From positions 1 through 20,035 of the forward strand of contig JALNZQ010000019.1 of assembly GCA_023229165.1 (NCBI GenBank): 20,035 nucleotides of DNA, written 5' to 3'. Numbering within the stretch: the stretch's first letter is position 1; each line of letters begins with the position of its first letter. The position numbers and the translations under genes were made by a program. Below the pieces are notes generated by a model. It did not search any database, was not told where the DNA came from, and saw only the letters and a program-made list of their open reading frames with translations. Source of the DNA: Methanothrix sp. (GTDB lineage Archaea > Halobacteriota > Methanosarcinia > Methanotrichales > Methanotrichaceae). This document shows, one piece after another, positions 19,175 through 20,035 of this stretch.

Positions 19175-19771
19175 ATGTTTTTAAATATTTCTGAAGAAGA
19201 TAAATATAATATAGAAAAAGTTTTAAATAGATTTACTATAAAAAAATATTGGTCAGAAGTATTTTATGATTTGTGTTTTGCTATATGTGCTCCACAAACA
19301 AAATTTACTAACAATAGAAAAGTTATAGATACTTTGATATCTAAAGATTTTTATAATAAAGATATTGAATATTTAGAATTACGTAAAATTGTTAAACAAG
19401 TAAGATTTTTAAGAAAAGCTGATTATCTTTTATATGCAAAAACTATATTTAGTAATTTAAAAAATATTATAAATAGTGATTTATCTGAACAAGAAAAAAG
19501 AATAAAATTAATAAAAGAAGTAAAAGGTTTAGGATGGAAAGCTTCAAGCCATTTTCTTCGTAATTTAGGTGCAAAGGATTTAGCTATTATTGATACACAT
19601 ATTATTAAATTTATGAAATGGGAAGAAACACCTAAAGATGGTAAACAATATTTATTAATGGAAGAAGAATTTAGACAGATAGCTAAAAAAAATAATTTAT
19701 CTATTGCAGCATTAGATGCTTATATATGGAAAATTAATTCTAAAACTGATTGGTCGGAGTTTATATTTTGA
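19175..19771 (+). CDS. ogg: Ogg2-type 8-oxoguanine DNA glycosylase/lyase
   Basis: Removes 8-oxoguanine from DNA and cleaves the abasic site by beta elimination. The 198-aa protein has the helix-hairpin-helix segment VKGLGWKASSHFLRNLG (116-132) with Lys122 as Schiff-base nucleophile and IIDTHI with Asp140; the 18-residue spacing equals Lys129-Asp147 of the Methanocaldococcus Ogg. The length suits the compact Ogg2 class found in archaea and some anaerobic bacteria. The start is ATG 19175 after AAAAGG; a TTG at 19100 would add an unlikely Ile-rich extension. Its stop overlaps the start of the DUF488 gene. Confidence 0.88.
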   Translation: MFLNISEEDKYNIEKVLNRFTIKKYWSEVFYDLCFAICAPQTKFTNNRKVIDTLISKDFYNKDIEYLELRKIVKQVRFLRKADYLLYAKTIFSNLKNIINSDLSEQEKRIKLIKEVKGLGWKASSHFLRNLGAKDLAIIDTHIIKFMKWEETPKDGKQYLLMEEEFRQIAKKNNLSIAALDAYIWKINSKTDWSEFIF

Positions 19772-20035
19772 TTTACACTTCAAATTTTGCTCGTTGTGCA
19801 ACAAATATACAGGCTGTATCAATAGCATTAAAATCACCAGAATGGTATAAAGGAAGAGAATATAAGAAGTTAGCTCCTCCAAATTGGTTATTACAAGATT
19901 ATCATAAGGGTTTATCTATAGAGGATTATGAATTATATTATTATTCAGAAGTATTGAGTCGTTTAAATGCATGTGAAGTTGTACATGATTTAGGTAATAA
20001 TGCAATATTATTATGTTGTGAATCAGCTTCTGATT
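19768..20035 (+). CDS. DUF488-family protein, N-terminal part (cut by window end)
   Basis: The 89 complete codons visible encode IYTSNFARCATN near the N-terminus, then SIALKSPEWYKGREYKKLAPP and, near the cut, ACEVVHDLGNNAILLCCE. These match the DUF488 pattern: a Y-T-S/G-x-F start, P-x-W-Y/F and the ALLC(Y/C)E strand. The start is probably TTG 19768, overlapping the glycosylase stop by 4 bp, with GGAG (19756-19759) 8 bp upstream. The family has no firm function; it is often near DNA-repair or phage accessory genes. Confidence 0.75.
   Translation, partial: MIYTSNFARCATNIQAVSIALKSPEWYKGREYKKLAPPNWLLQDYHKGLSIEDYELYYYSEVLSRLNACEVVHDLGNNAILLCCESASD

Noticed and set aside
1..20035. CRISPR array, transposase, integrase or attachment site
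   Set aside because: No regularly spaced repeats, no transposase or recombinase motifs, and no tRNA-end duplication that would suggest att sites were seen.

Overview
This window looks like part of a large, very AT-rich (roughly three quarters A+T) tailed-phage genome. Every supported gene is on the + strand, tightly packed, with many 4-17 bp overlaps and strong AGGAGG-type ribosome sites. TGA is used as a stop, so the Mycoplasma code is excluded. The content is typical of a phage that rebuilds nucleotide and translation supply: two helicases, dNMP kinase, dUTPase, thymidylate synthase, DHFR, a purine phosphoribosyltransferase, a nucleoside deoxyribosyltransferase and at least 13 tRNA genes. 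A low-GC bacterial host (Firmicute, or possibly a spirochaete or fusobacterium) fits the composition and the HPr with both His15 and Ser46. The host cannot be fixed from this sequence.

Layout. 15-4222: UvrD/PcrA-like helicase, dNMP kinase, a diadenylate-cyclase-domain (DisA_N) protein, an overlapping HD phosphohydrolase and a 41-residue ORF. 4255-8521: a promoter, then an acidic protein, a DinG/XPD-type Fe-S helicase, small unknown proteins and dUTPase. 8595-9491: a membrane-anchored protein. 9499-10249: promoter, leader peptide, attenuator and tRNAs Ile(UAU, odd), Ile(GAU), Arg(UCU), Ala(UGC), Arg(CCU). 10319-11740: patatin-like lipase, a small membrane protein and a Cys-rich protein. 11788-13200: a second promoter, leader peptide and attenuator, then tRNAs Glu, Asp, Asn, Asn, Glu, Gly(GCC), Asn (internal duplication) and Gly(UCC), with one small gene and an unidentified structured RNA between them. 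13224-20035: small genes, a DEDDh exonuclease, an HExxH protein, an HPRT-like protein, HPr, ThyA, DHFR, a zinc-ribbon gene of different composition, a decayed HAD gene, a nucleoside deoxyribosyltransferase, an Ogg2-type glycosylase and the start of a DUF488 gene.

The main discovery candidate is the pair of leader-peptide attenuators in front of the two tRNA clusters. Leader 1 (19 residues) is mostly Ile, Arg and Ala, the amino acids of the tRNAs that follow it. Leader 2 (28 residues) has a core of Asn, Gly, Asp and Glu, again exactly the set that follows it. Each leader is followed by an intrinsic terminator whose 5' arm can instead pair with a segment at or just after the leader stop codon. 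This has the logic of amino-acid operon attenuation, but the output is tRNA: a ribosome stalled for lack of a given charged tRNA would switch on a phage gene for that tRNA. The two terminators share a core and look like paralogues re-targeted by changing the peptide. I know of no described phage example.

Second in interest is the phage diadenylate-cyclase-like protein translationally coupled to an HD phosphohydrolase, which may be a nucleotide-second-messenger module. The HPr homologue, the structured RNA at 12933-13074 and the architecturally aberrant tRNAs also merit follow-up.
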